NCBI GenBank assembly: GCA_004335835.1 | Contig: RWJK01001243.1 | Coordinates: 128,969-192,968, forward strand | Direction: 5' to 3' | Origin: Scenedesmus sp. ARA3 | Taxonomy: Eukaryota; Chlorophyta; Chlorophyceae; Sphaeropleales; Scenedesmaceae | DNA length: 64,000 nucleotides | Part shown: positions 1 to 11,856 of the stretch, piece by piece | How the letters are laid out: each line of letters begins with the position of its first letter | Numbering within the stretch: position 1 is the stretch's first letter | Program-made: the position numbers and the translations under genes | Notes under the pieces: generated by a model | What the model was told of the DNA's origin: nothing | What the model saw: only the letters and a program-made list of their open reading frames with translations | Databases searched by the model: none

Positions 1-87
1 GCTGCGCGGTAGGAAGTCAGGCGCCTGCATGCTCCTACGCCCATGCTTGCACACTGCAAACACATGCGCTTACACAAGATTCTGCTG

Positions 88-170
88 TGCCTGCCGCCAA
101 GATCCCGAACGGTATGCCCCGTCGGTGCCCAAAATGGGCAAGATTCTCTGCCTCAGCGAGGATAACTGCT
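88..170 (+). repeat. Decayed copy of FBPase exon start
   Basis: Resembles 175-260, i.e. intron end plus exon start. The exon part reads VPKMGKILCLSEDNC then stop, against [15 protein letters not shown] in the real exon. The acceptor AG has become CG. Confidence 0.75.
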
Positions 171-213
171 GACGCAAATTCCTGTGTTGTGTCTGCCGTG
201 CAAAACCCCGCAG

Positions 214-1217
214 GTGCCCGAGGTGGGCAAGATCTACTCCTTCAACGAGGGCAACTACGCGATGTGGGATGAGCCCACCAAGAAGTACATGGACAGCCTG
301 AAGGACCCCGCAAAGTGGGGCGGCAAGCCCTACAGCGCACGCTACATCGGCTCCCTGGTGCGTGGGGAGGCTCGGGTTGTTAGCAGCAGAGAGCTGGAAG
401 TGCCTAAACATAAGGGTTGAACGCAGTGTGTGTTGCGCATTCGTGTGCGACGCGCGTGAGGGTTTGGGTTTGCTAGCAGCTGCCAGGTTGCCAGCCTGGG
501 TGGTGTTTATGTGCTGCTGCTGCTGCTGCTGCTGTGTGAGCGTCATCAGAGCGTCTTCGGCTGCTCCATGATTCCGTCAGTTCAGCTAATACATCGCATC
601 GCCTCTGCTCACCCTGCTCTGCCTTGCTTGTTCTGCCACCTTTCTATAATCTGTCGCCAGGTGGGCGACTTCCACCGCATGCTGCTGTACGGCTGCTGAC
701 CCTGATCTGCTCTGCTCCGCCAATCTATCTGCAACCTTTCCGAACACCCAGGTGGGCGACTTCCACCGCACGCTGCTGTACGGAGGCATCTACGGCTACC
801 CCGGCGACGCCAAGAACAAGAACGGCAAGCTGCGCCTGCTGTACGAGTGCGCCCCCATGAGCTTCATCGCGGAGCAGGCCGGAGGCATGGGCTCCACAGG
901 CAAGGAGCGCGTGCTGGACATCCAGCCCACAGAGGTGCACCAGAGGTGAGCCCGCAATGTGGCAGGTGGCCACCAAGCAACATTGACAAGGAATAGCAGT
1001 CAACCCTGGAGCAACATCGTGTAGCCCCTTCCTGGCAAGACAGCCTTGAGCTGTGTAGCACAATGTGGCGGCGGCTGGAGTGTGCAAGCAAGTGTCCGAT
1101 CCACCCACACGCAACTAACCACATGCGCCGCTGCTGCTGCTGCTGCTGTGCAGGGTGCCCCTGATGATCGGCTCCAAGAAGGAGGTGGAGTACTACGAGT
1201 CATTCTACAAGAACTAA
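214..1217 (+). CDS. FBP1: Plastid fructose-1,6-bisphosphatase, 3' part
   Basis: Calvin-cycle enzyme that hydrolyses fructose-1,6-bisphosphate to fructose-6-phosphate in the chloroplast stroma. Three exons fit by phase: 214-357, 752-945 and 1154-1217, ending at TAA. The translation runs [12 protein letters not shown], then [58 protein letters not shown], and ends [16 protein letters not shown]. This is the FBPase C-terminal half, with the substrate-binding YSARYIGS segment and the YECAPMS block. The N-terminal half, including the transit peptide and the redox-loop cysteines, lies left of the window, so plastid rather than cytosolic identity is inferred from sequence resemblance to plant and algal plastid forms. 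Both introns before the last exon carry decayed copies of the following exon start (88-170 and 652-696). A TGTAA motif lies at 1814-1818. Confidence 0.93.
652..696 (+). repeat. Copy of FBPase second exon start, acceptor intact
   Basis: Repeats the acceptor and first 34 bases of the exon at 752. It reads [12 protein letters not shown] and then an in-frame TGA. Use of this acceptor would truncate the enzyme. Confidence 0.85.
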
Positions 1218-3199
1218 GCCGGCTGATGGACAACGCATACCTGCGGGTGTGCTTGATCGTCAACCAACACAGTCTGGTGGCGTCTTGGTGGAGTGCATGC
1301 TGTCTGTCGTTTTGACAAGACAGGATGCCATTCTGTGCAGCCTGCCAGGTGCTGGCAGTGTGGGCAGCTTCCTGCAGTGAACCTGCTGCAGCAGCGCTGC
1401 ACTCTGCTGGTGGGCTGGGCTGCCCATGTGTCAGCAGTGGCGAGTTTTGTTTGCCGGCCAGGGGCTGAGCTGCAGCAGGCTTGTTTGCTTCTAGGCAAAT
1501 GCAGCGGGTTGTTACTGACTGGGTGCAGTCTTCTCTTGCAGCTTCCACCTGGTTTAGTGTGACAGCTTTAGCTACCACTCTATATGCCCGTGGCTGCACC
1601 TTTTACAGCCTGTGCTGGGGCAGTTTTGGAGGTTGTTTTGTCGTACGTGTACTGTGGATGCAGCGCGCTCAGCAACCGCTGTTGCTGGCTTGCGCCAAGG
1701 TTTTGGTAGCGGCTTGAGTATGAGAGCTGTTGTTGAGTGCTGAGCGGTATGCTGCAGCAGCAGTGCATCCAACTGGTTCTGCGCCAGTGAAGGGTGCTGC
1801 TCTGTCGTCTGAATGTAACAGATTACAATTCGCTACGTAGTGCACGTGCTCGGTGTTTACTTTGGTGGCTGCCGGCATTGAACAAAGGGCTGCCAATTTG
1901 CACAAAGGCTGAACAGACGCAGCTGCCATCTGCGACTTTCTTTATATGCGACCTTGAACGTTGCTTAGGTTTGGCCACCTCTCACTTCAAAACAAGCGTG
2001 CGACTGCTTGGCCTCAGCAAGACAGCTTACATGCCATATGCAAACTCTCTGTCAACAGCCAAACTTGAAGCAGGGCAAACCGCCATCATACTTCAGGATG
2101 ATAGCATTCAACGCTTGCGACTGTAGCATATGTAATGTAGTGTAGCGTATGTAATGTGATGTAATGTAATATGTAGCATCACATGCATGCAGCTGGTGAA
2201 CATGCATCATGCAGGCTGCGCAGCTGCACCAAGCAACATCATGTGCTGCTTTGCAAGGCAGCACTGATGCAGCAGCCAGCTTGACATTTCCTCTCGCAAC
2301 AGCATCAACAGCTACGCCCTGCGACCTCAAAGTCAGCAGCAGTGATTGGCAGCTTTGTTTGGACCACATGCCGGGCATGCGTAGTGAAAGCACCGCACCG
2401 TGCGTACGGTACGCAAGCTCTGCCAGTGGCAGCGGGTATGCCAGAGGCACACAGCCGGGAACCACTCACGACCATCAACATGATCGCGTCAATGCCAGCA
2501 AAGCTGTTGCTGCAGCAGCTGTGCAGCAGTCCCACAGCCGCAGCACATGGCAGCACTGTTGCTGCTGCTGCTGCTGCTGGCTGCTCACGGGTGGCACAAC
2601 CTGACCCAATGCGCATCAAGCTGCCCTGGCTGCACCTGAAACACAGCGTTTCATGTGACTCACAACGTGCACACCATGATCGTGCGCAGCTGCCGACGGA
2701 TGCAGTGTTGCACTGCGCCTGGAAGATGCATGCCATGCTGCAGCAGCAGCTGCTGCCCCAGGTGGTGATGGAATTTTGGAGGAACCATTGCTTGATGCAA
2801 CCAGCAAGCCCTGCGCTGCCTGCCAGGCATGCCCAGTAGGCGCGGCAGGCAGGGTGCAGGTGGGGACTGCTGGGACTTGGCTTGCCATGCATGGACATAT
2901 GTCCAGTGGCTGCTGCACGGCACTAGCAACTCGCACGAAACGCCTCCTGCTGCCGGCCTGTTTTGTTGCTGCCAACTGCTACAGGCCACTTGTCACGTGC
3001 CAAGTCGGAGGATTTGTGCAGCAAGCGGAAACTGGCCTGCCAGTAGCAGCGCCCACCAGGCTGCAGCTGCGTTCTCGCCACGGCATGTTGCAACTGCCAC
3101 CCTGCTGTAGTCGAGCTGGCTGTGATCAGCCGCTGCTGGGTTCTGTACAGAATCTACACATACTATGTACACCGCCAGCAGCTGCCAACTGGAACACAG
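1218..3199. other. Spacer between convergent genes
   Basis: Holds the FBPase 3' region and, from the right, the 3' region of the minus-strand WW-domain gene. TGTAA motifs occur on the plus strand at 1814-1818 and as TTACA at 2028-2032. An AT-richer stretch of short GTAATGT-type repeats lies at 2128-2180, and CAG/CTG-rich sequence at 2500-2600. The open frames here are composed of A/Q/S/C runs and match no family I know. Confidence 0.6.
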
Positions 3200-5203
3200 T
3201 CACTTCTGGTTGAGCACATCCGCATGGTAGCTGAGCGGCCGTGCGTACACAGCTGCGCGCACATGGAACACCAGCAGCGCTAGCAAGCTGGCAAGGGCCC
3301 CCACTGACACCAGCACGATCACAACAACCAGGGGGATGATTGTCTGGTCGTAGCCCTGCAATGAAGCATCAGTGGCAGGCAAGGTTGTTTGAGGTTATGG
3401 CAGAAGCAGTGCTACGATGTTATATTGTCCATTGTGCATGGCTGTTTCGCAGGGCAGCATCAGGTGGAGTCCTGCAAGCCTGCCGCTGGCTGCTGCTTGT
3501 GGGCACCATCTTTGGAGTTTAGGTTTCTAGGTTTTGACAAGCAGCACATCATGCTGAGCATTTGACTCACCACTGGCGATGGTGGTGGCGGGTAGCCCTT
3601 AGGGCTCGCTAGCAGCACAAGTGCCACAATAGCGTAGATTGCTGCTGAGCCGGCATAGGCTAGCCTGAACTCAGCGCAAGAGCAGCAGCAGCTCAGAGTA
3701 AACACTTTTGATAAGGATGCAGCAGGCGTGATGCAACAGCAAGCACGATCCAAGCTTCAGCTAGCCCAGCGGTGGCTAGCAGGCTGCCAGCCTGCCACCG
3801 TGCTGCCAACACATGATACATCGGTGAAAGCATGTTGTGGCGTTGCACGGCACAGCCGATTCTGTTTTGTATAGCCTGCTGATGTGCTTGCTGCTTGGTG
3901 CATCGGCTTTGTAGTGGCTGCTGAAGGTGCTGTTTCTTTGATGTCCCTGCTGCTGCTGCTGCTGGTGTGGATGCTGGTCAATCTGCTCACCCTGGCTTTG
4001 TAGTACGAGATCCCAGCAGCCCTAGCACAACACACACCACCCTACAGGAACGTGGCAGTACAGATTGAACAGGTGCAGTGGGTGGTTTCCTGTACCACAT
4101 CCTGCGATGCTACACAAGCACAGGCAACAGCAGTAGGATGCTGCTGTTGATGCACTGCGTGTGGCATCCAACACGTGCTGTGGCAGGCAAAGCACAGGCG
4201 ATGCATGGTTGCTGCTTTGACTGTTATAGCTTTCAAAGTTGCTGATATGATGTCTGTGATCAGTCTGCATCGCCAATCATGCCTGTGTGGTGATCTGAAG
4301 CAGCTGCTTACAGGAAGAAGGCCAGCAGGAACACGCCTGCTCCAACCCCAAGCACCCTTGGAGACTGCAGCAGCTGCCGTCCAGAAGAGCTGAGAAGCTC
4401 CTCAAATACTGCCATTTTTGATGCAGCTCAAGGCGCTGCGGTGTGGGGCTACGAAGCTAAAAGGATTCCCGGGGAACGGTCAGCTGCCAGAGATGTCACG
4501 CCTGTGCTACTGGTTGCCTCCGAAAATCATTTGCGAAACGCAACAAACAAGCTCTTATAATCCTGAAACTTGCAGCTCATGCAGTGTCAGCTGCAAGGTG
4601 TTTACTTTCTGGCAGTTCGCTGCAATGCAGCTACGATTGTTCAGCCAGACTTGTGGCAGCAAAAAAGCACGCTGATTTAACGAGATTGCTGCCGTCAGAC
4701 AATCCGTGTCTATTCTTGGTGCATACTTGTGCTTGTGTACGTCTGAAAACCCTAGCCCAGTCACCAGTCATGTGCAGATCATCAGTAGAAACCAGAACTG
4801 TACCTTTAACGTAGCAGACATTTCCAACCAATGTAAGTCAATGATATCACACCGCTGGTAACTCACTGGGGTTGTGCTGGTGAGTGCACTGTCAGTGGGC
4901 ACTGCAGCGACAACGCAGCAAAGACAATGCTGTACAGCTATCTACAGCTCTACACTGTGCTGCAGCCAGGCACTGCTCAACGCGCCCCTCCTACAGACCC
5001 ACCCAACACAGCCTCTGACACCCATATACCGTGGTGGCACCACAATGTGCATCTGACATGCAGGAACCCCTGCCTCTGCCAGAGGCAGCAGTGCTGCCAG
5101 TTGCAGCCTAGCGCCTTCTCGAGCAATGTCGCATAGCGGCTGCTGCTAGCTCACAACGCATGCACCAAACACTACAGAAGGCAGCGCCCTGTCTAACCTT
5201 TCT

Positions 5204-5234
<31 letters not shown>

Positions 5235-6648
5235 GTGGTGTGGCTCTTGGGAGGAGTGCTGCTGCTGCCCCTGGTGTGCGAACTCCTGCTATCGTTTTCG
5301 TGCAGGCACTCGCCGCCATGCTAGGTCGCTGGGCTTACTCCATGTCGTCTCCTTGGTTATCTGCAGGACAGGGACCGCCACATAGCTTGTTCGAAAACAG
5401 GGAGCAAGCACGCACTCCTGCAGGGCAATGTGCAGTAATGCAGCTGCCCCACTGTTGACACGCATCACCCTAGCTGTTGGGTCATGCCGTGACAAGTCGT
5501 GATGTGAACCGTATACAACGAACGACGCAGCCGACCAAAACATTGAAGACGTAGCCACCACAGCACAAGGCGATCTAAGCAGAAACCGGCTAAAGCAGCG
5601 GCCAGCAGGACACCTGCATGACAGCCCACTCGGAGCATCAGGAGACTTTCCACCGGGTCCCTCCCTGCTCCAGCATAGCTTGAAGGTGTGTCAACATGCA
5701 TTTACTCTTGACTAAAACAGTTTTCCTTTCACCTGGTTGTAGTAGTAGGGCCGCTCCATGTCTGCGCTGTAGTGCTCCACCCAGGTGTAGCCTGCAGCCT
5801 TGGGGTCCTCACTCAGCCGCTCACCGCCAGGGCCCAGCCAGTAGCGCAGCCCTGCCTCATCTTCAAAGGCCACGTCACCAGGGTCTGCACACAACCAAAC
5901 AACATACAAGACCGAAAGACAACATAACCTAAGAACAGGAGTCAGGGTGCAGCAGGAGGCGGGAGAGTGGAGGCCTGCGGAAGCAGAACGAGCAAGGCAA
6001 ACATGCAGCACTGCTGTGTGGATCATAGCGCATTGAAAATACCTCAGGACATCCACGTCCTCACATGCCATGTCACCAGGGTCGGCACATAACCACAGGA
6101 CAAGATCAGACAAGACAAGAGAGGAGATACAGAAGCCGGAGTATATGAGTCCGGTTGCAGCAGGGGCGGGAGAGAGGGAGGACGTTGCCGTGCACGCGTG
6201 AAACTTGCTGCAGCAAGGGATGTGCTGCTGCCACTGCTGCTGCTTCTACCTGTTGCTGGTGCGGCTGCACAGCTATGATGTGTCAAGTGACGCTGTGTTT
6301 GACTTTATTGTGTGCTGCGCACTGCAGAACCTACCCTGGAAACCATGCGAGCCAAAACTGCCTGCCAGTGTACGTGCTGGCGATGGCAGAGTGATGATCA
6401 CGCACTGCTGCTGCGATAATATGTTGCATGCACGACTGCAGCAGGCCTACAGAGCACAACGAATGAAACTTCTGACAAATCTCACCTTCCCATTGCACCT
6501 CGTTCGTCACCTCATTCCAAAAGTAGTACTGAGGCTCCTGCTGCTGCTGCTGCTGCTTGCCTGCTGCCTTGGTTTTCTGTGTAGCGCAAGCTGCTGGCCG
6601 CGGTACAGCGCATAGTGACAGCAACAAGAAAGCTACAAACACCAGCAT
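3200..6648 (-). CDS. Secretory-pathway membrane protein with WW domains
   Basis: Exons on the minus strand: 6486-6648, 5733-5884, 5310-5360, probably a polyQ exon ending at 5198, then 4312-4408, 3571-3664 and 3200-3355. The start is the ATG at 6648, chosen because it opens a signal peptide (MLVFVAFLLLSLCAVPRPA). A first WW-like motif follows (PQYYFWNEVTNEVQWEDPGD), then AFEDEAGLRYWLGPGGE, and a fuller WW domain (GYTWVEHYSADMERPYYYNQ continuing ITKETTWSKPSDLAW). The C-terminal exons encode three hydrophobic segments: VLGVGAGVFLLAFFLL, IYAIVALVLLAS and IIPLVVVIVLVSVGALASLL. WW domains bind proline-rich peptides; the partner is unknown. The joint between 5310 and 4408 is the weak point. The phases fit if a glutamine-rich exon lies near 5198-5270, but the intron between it and the WW exon would be under about 60 bases. 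Family not recognised. Confidence 0.7.
6041..6175 (-). repeat. Decayed copy of intron end and start of WW exon
   Basis: Parallels 5840-5970. It reads DPGDMACEDVDVLRYF against DPGDVAFEDEAGLRYW in the real exon, and the intron sequence next to it is also similar. The acceptor AG is CG in the copy. Confidence 0.8.
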
Positions 6649-6977
6649 AATTCGCCACCAGCGATTGGGTATGACTACTGCCCTGAGCTTACTTCGGAAC
6701 CAGATACTATTGCTATGATCGTCGGCGATTGGGTTCTTGGGTTTGTGTCTATAGAAAAGCAAAGGCGATATGAAAAATCTTGCGTGCCAATCATGCAGGC
6801 GATGTTGTTGATATGCAGTCGTGGTGTCACCAGCAATTGTCACCAGAACATGCCCTTGAAATACAGCAGTCGTACAGCCAAAGCAGACAACCTTGCTCTG
6901 CAGTTCTCATTGCGCAAAGCACTGCAAGCATATCTGGTTGCCCCTCTGGCCCAACCCCATGTCACGCATCCGTCACA

Positions 6978-9210
6978 CTACAACCGCTGCTGCCAAAACC
7001 GCAGCACTGCACAATCAACACTGTCAGGCTCGGCAGCATGTTGCTGCATGCAGCTCAACATCTGAGGCATAAGGCTCTGCCAGCCACCAGCTGACTGCAG
7101 CTCTGCTTCTAACTCCACAAGCTGCTGCAGGACTGCAGGGCTACTGCCCTGCCCCGCTTGACCGTCCAACTGCTGCTTACTACTCGCTGAGCTGCTGCCG
7201 CTGTCACCTAACAAGCTTTGACTGTCAGCACTACTGTTGCTGTTGCTTTTGCCGTTGCTTCCAGCGCCACCCGGTGCCACAGGCGCCGTGTCTTCCTGCT
7301 GCAACTGCTGCTGCTCAGCCAGCGCTGCATGCTCCACTTTCTGCCGCACCTGCTGCAGGCTCGGGCATGCTGCCACAGCTGCCTGCAGCTGCTGCTCTGC
7401 CTGCCTCACCAGCTGCAGCACTTGGGGCCTCTCAGCAAAGTAACGCCCAGACGCAGCCTGCAGCAGCAGCGGGTTCACACCAGCCGGAGAAGCCTGTTGT
7501 GTAACCTGGGTGCTGTCACCTGCTGCTGCTGCTGCTGCTGCTGCCTCAGGCCATGCAGCGCCGCTGCCGCTGCTGCCGCTGCTGCCGCTGCTGCTTGCAG
7601 GAAACCTGTCCTGCAAGCGCAGCAGGGCCGCCATGTCTGCGAGCATGCGGCTTTTGATGCTGCGCATGACGGCTGCCGTTTCCGGGTCCTGGTGGGCCCA
7701 TGCCAGTGAGGGTGATGCGTTGACCTCCAGCAGCCAGGGCCGCAGCTCAGCATCCAGAATGAAGTCCAATCCTGCAGGCAACAATGGTTGCCGGAACATG
7801 AGCGTTGCAGAAATATGAGAGGTGCAGGAGCAGGCTGGATGCCAGCAGCCAGGGCCGCAGGTCAGCATCCAGAATGAAGTCCAGGCCTGTCAACGTACAG
7901 CAACATGAGGTTTGCAGGAACATGCGGTTGCAGGAACCGTGAGTGCGCGAGCGGTTGTATGACCTCCAGCAGCCGGGGCCGCAGGTCAGCATCCAGACTA
8001 AAGTCCACGTCTGCTGATACGATCGGTTGCAGGAGCTGTGACTAGCGTTATGTCGCACTCACCCATCAGCTCAAAAGCACAGGTGCCCTGCTGCATCTGC
8101 ACGCCCCCTGTTGGCTGACTGGCAGTACAGTGCTATATGTTGTTCCCTGCAACAGCAACCGCCATCGCACCCCCACACACCCAGCAGTGAGATAGCACAG
8201 GTGTCCTTCGGCAAGCAGTGCCCCTGATGGAAAGTCACGCTTGCGCTCTCTTGCCAGTCCAAAACTACACCGTACAGCAGGCCCTATAACAGCGCAATAT
8301 TTCACATACATATGAAGCCCCCCCACTCACCCAGCAGCTCGAAAGCACAGGTGCCCCGCGGCATCTGCAGCTCCCCTGCAGCCTGCTGCACATGCGGCGC
8401 TGCTGCTGCCATCACCTTGCCGGCTGTGGCTGACAGCTGCTGCTGCAGCGTGGCTGCTGCTGCAGGGCCGAGCAGCGACAGCAGCTGCTGCATGGGCCAC
8501 ACCTCGCCTGAGGTGTTCTGTGCGTGGTTGGTCAGGTGGCCCTGCAGGCGCATGGCGTATGTCGGCAGAGCGCATGGGGAAAGTGTCAGTGCGGTTGTGC
8601 CGCCGGCAAGTGGCAAAGCAACTTGACAGTGTAGCAGCATCCCTTCTTGAACTAACGATCGATGATTCAGCAATACTCATCCTGTAAACAGGGTTTGCTG
8701 TTCCTCAAGAAAGCATGCAAAAGCCTTCACCTGAACATAGCACAGCTGCAACACAACATGCAGAAACTTCATAGGGATAGAGATGTTTTGCAAAACGCGT
8801 CCAGGCTGCAACATTAAGTTTTATAGGGTGTGTGCTGTGCTGAATAGAGTTGCCTCATTGTGCCTACCTGTGCTGCTGCACCATGTGCTGCCACAGCCTC
8901 CATGTCAGCATTGTACTGCTCCTTACTGAACAACACTAAGCCCTCGTGGTACAGGTACGCCCTGAAGGGTTTAGGGCCGAGCGCTAAAACCCACAGCCGC
9001 AGCCCAAACTTGCGCCCCTGCACCAGCAGAGGATGAGTGATGTACTGCTGCACACAGATGAAGGGACGAGGCAGCGCGGGAGCAGCAGCTGCTGCAGGGT
9101 TGCTACTGATGCTGGTGCTGTCACTGTTACTGCTGCTGCCAGTGCTCCTGGTGTTGCTCACGGCACCAGCAGCAGCAGCATGCTGCTGTCCTTGCTGCTG
9201 CTGCTGCTCT

Positions 9211-9248
<38 letters not shown>

Positions 9249-9375
9249 CCCTGGTGGGGTCAGGTAGGGTTTGTTGCGCTGCAGCAGTGCTGACAGTGAC
9301 CTGCTTGATGGCACCACCAGCAGCCCCTGCCCCAGGTGCTCCCCTGTCTTCAGAACATAGTAGCCAGTGATGGGC

Positions 9376-9413
<38 letters not shown>

Positions 9414-10632
9414 GCTTGCTGTATTGCCGCTGGTGCTGGAGTCGCTTGCACCAGCACGGTTGCTGCTGCTAGACGCTGCTGATGCTGCCGCTGCTGCTGC
9501 AACCGCCTGCATTGCTGCTGCTTCCTCTTGCAGGCGCAGGCGCAACTGCTGCAGCTGGGCAGGTATGCTGCACGGTTCAGGGCGGCAGCATGGGTGGCAG
9601 AAGCGGAAGCAGCAGTTTTGGCGCCTGAGAAAGACAACTGCTGCACAGCACAACTGCTGAACGGAAACAGCAGCAGCCACAATGATGGAACATAAAAATC
9701 TGTCATGTGATACCAGGTGCTGTCGCAACCATAAAGCATCATGCACATATTCCTTGTTGTGTGGAGCATCAAGTATGTGCTTCTGCTGCTACCCAGCATT
9801 CAGCCTGCCCCTCCAGCCCACAGTGTGTCGCCGCACCTGTACGTGCGTGGAAGCATCTGCCACGCCTCATCGCCAAATGCATTGTGCAGCGTTACCGCCA
9901 GGTGGCGCTTCTTGCTCAGGCAGTCAGTGCCTGGGCAGCAGTTTGTTGGGGCAGCGTGTAATGTTGAAGCAGGCGCGGCAAACACAGCAAGGCATTCAGG
10001 AACCGTCATCGTCCACAAGTATCCACAGATCAACGTAGCATGCATGGTATCAGCGCCCCTCCTGCACATGAGCCTTGCGCACGCAAGTGTTGACACCTGG
10101 CAGTGTGCGCCTGGCCCGGCGGCCAAACCTAAAGATGCGCTACTGCTGGTGTAGCAGTGTGTGCTGCAGGTGAGTCACCATGTCAGCCGGCTGTGGTGTG
10201 CTGCTGCTGCCATGTCATGCCTGCTGACCTGGCAGTGGGCTGACATGTCACGTATGCTGACGTGTTATGCCTGCTGCCGTAGATTGCATGCCGACCTGGC
10301 AGCATGCTTAAGTGTTGTGCTTGCTGACATATCGTGGCTGCTGACCTGGCAGTGTGCTGATGTGTCGTGCTTGCTGATGTGTACAGTCTGCAGACCTGGC
10401 AGTGTGCTGATGTGTCATGCCTGCTGACGTGTACTGTCTGCTGACCTGGCAGTGTGCTGATGTGTGATATATGCTGATGTGTACCATTTGCTGACCTGGC
10501 AGTGTGATGATGTGTCATATATGCTGACATGTACCATTTGCTGACCTGGCAGTGTGCTGATGAGCTGGCCCTGCCTCAGGAAGTGTGCAGCCTTCAGTGC
10601 ACCGTCCGAGGTTGACCACAGCACATCCCAGC

Positions 10633-10666
<34 letters not shown>

Positions 10667-11704
10667 GCAACGATAGAAGTCACACCAGCGGCATCACCAA
10701 GGTCAGCAGCATCAGCAGGAGCATGTTACGTTGCTGTGTGAGCAGGCAGGGCCGTACGCACAACGGCCACAGACAGCTGCTATGCAGCGCCTGACACCTT
10801 ACCACCTGGCAGCACATTGCACCCTACGGCACTTGGCGTCCACATGTCTGCCATGAAGCTGCTGCTATCTTTTTTGCAGCAAAGTTGGCAGCAGCCTGTG
10901 CAGCTGCCACCTAGCCAGCCAGTCGGCCAGCCAGCCAGCTAGCCAGCCAGTCACAGAGCCAGCCAGCCACAGAGCTACTAGCTCTGGCTAATAGCCAGCC
11001 AGCCGGCTCACCTGTCAGGTACCTGCCAGCCCATGGGGCCTTGTGCTGCTGCTGCTTTGAAGTTGCCGCCGGTGCGTGTGCCGCCTGCCGCAAACAGCAT
11101 GTGCTGTGCTAGCGACTCGTCACCAGAGCCGCGGAAGCGCTTCTCATCGTGCCAAAACCTGGGGCACATCAGATAAGGCAATGCAAGGTTTTGTGAGAGG
11201 TTGAGAGTTTGATGCATTTCAGGATCTTGAGGCTGCAAGATATGGCGACTGCAGCTGAAGCCTCCTGTTGTCTGGTGCCTTGCATTGCATGCTGCACAAC
11301 AGTAATATAGTACACTGTCCTGCAGAAGCGTCAGCAGTAGAAAAAACATTCAAAATCGCAGCACAACAAGCTGTGGTGTTGATTGGGTCCTCTGGTACCT
11401 GAAGTCTGCCAGCTGCTTGTGCTGCAGCGGTGCCTTGAGTGCTGGGGCCTGAGACAGCTGGAGTCCAGCCTGCCTGCGAGCCCCTGCCTGCTGCACACTC
11501 TGTGAAGCTGGTTGACCATCTGCATCTGCTGTTTTTCGTGATGCTGCTGCTGTTCTTGTTGCTCTGTGCGACCGGTCACAGTGCTGCTGCTTGATGTAGG
11601 GCCATGAGTGGTGCTGAGGCCATGGTGCACAAACACGCTGCACAGCAGTATGCCTGTGTCCTTTGGTGTTATGATAGCGCAATGGGGTTGAGCTTGGCAA
11701 GTTC
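6978..11704 (-). CDS. Tubulin tyrosine ligase-like (TTLL) enzyme
   Basis: ATP-grasp family that ligates tyrosine, glutamate or glycine to tubulin tails; a ciliary or cytoskeletal role is inferred. Minus-strand exons: 11399-~11704, 11012-11158, 10546-10631, 9837-9930, 8868-9567, 8331-8541 and 6978-7771; all internal junctions agree in phase. Visible TTL blocks in order: VPDSWDVLWSTSDGALKAAH, LPGTDCLSKKRHLAVTLHN, WQMLPRTYSIP, GYYVLKTGEHLGQG, PLLVQGRKFGLRLWVLALG, GHLTNHAQNTSG, CAFELLGLDFILDAELRPWL and LEVNASPSLAW. Oddities: the 8868-9567 exon has long Q and A runs (about 9193-9250 and 9381-9410) between conserved blocks. The last exon adds about 230 residues rich in A, Q and S after the catalytic domain. 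The start is uncertain: the N-terminal exon is open far upstream and 11704 is only the best-looking ATG. Which TTLL subgroup it belongs to cannot be told by eye. Confidence 0.88.
7837..8010 (-). repeat. Two copies of the TTLL last-exon start
   Basis: Copies at 7842-7886 (LDFILDADLRPWLL, acceptor CAG intact) and 7962-8010 (LDFSLDADLRPRLLEV, acceptor lost) precede the real exon start at 7771 in gene direction. Confidence 0.88.
8057..8232 (-). repeat. Two copies of a TTLL exon end with donor
   Basis: 8063-8110 (MQQGTCAFELMG, then GTGAGT) and 8181-8230 (decayed) copy the end of exon 8331-8541 (MPRGTCAFELLG, then GTGAGT). They lie downstream of it in gene direction. Confidence 0.82.
10291..10590 (-). 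repeat. 50-bp minisatellite running into a TTLL splice donor
   Basis: Six or more units starting CTGACCTGGCAG at 10291, 10341, 10391, 10441, 10491 and 10541, exactly 50 bases apart, with a looser one at 10224. The last unit overlaps the end of exon 10546-10631. On the minus strand every unit repeats the exon end and donor (CACACTGCCAG then GTCAGC). Confidence 0.92.
10911..11000. repeat. Imperfect CCAG tetranucleotide array
   Basis: AGCC/CCAG units with interruptions inside a TTLL intron. The same tetranucleotide recurs in a SLY1 intron at 51115-51177. Confidence 0.85.
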
Positions 11705-11856
11705 ATGGCACATGAGCAGATGATGTAGTTCAGCGCCAGCTGCTGCAGACCAGTGGCAGCAGCAGACCAGTGGCAGCAGCAGCAGCAGACCAGTGGCAGC
11801 AGCAGCAGCAGCAAACCAGAGGCAGCAGCTGTGTATGTGTTAATCGCTGCACGCAT

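Noticed and set aside
9033..9293. Leucine-run open frame on the plus strand
   Set aside because: Translation of the complement of the TTLL polyglutamine tract.
10224..10590. CRISPR-like array of regular repeats
   Set aside because: Units are contiguous with no spacers and lie in a eukaryotic intron; it is a minisatellite.
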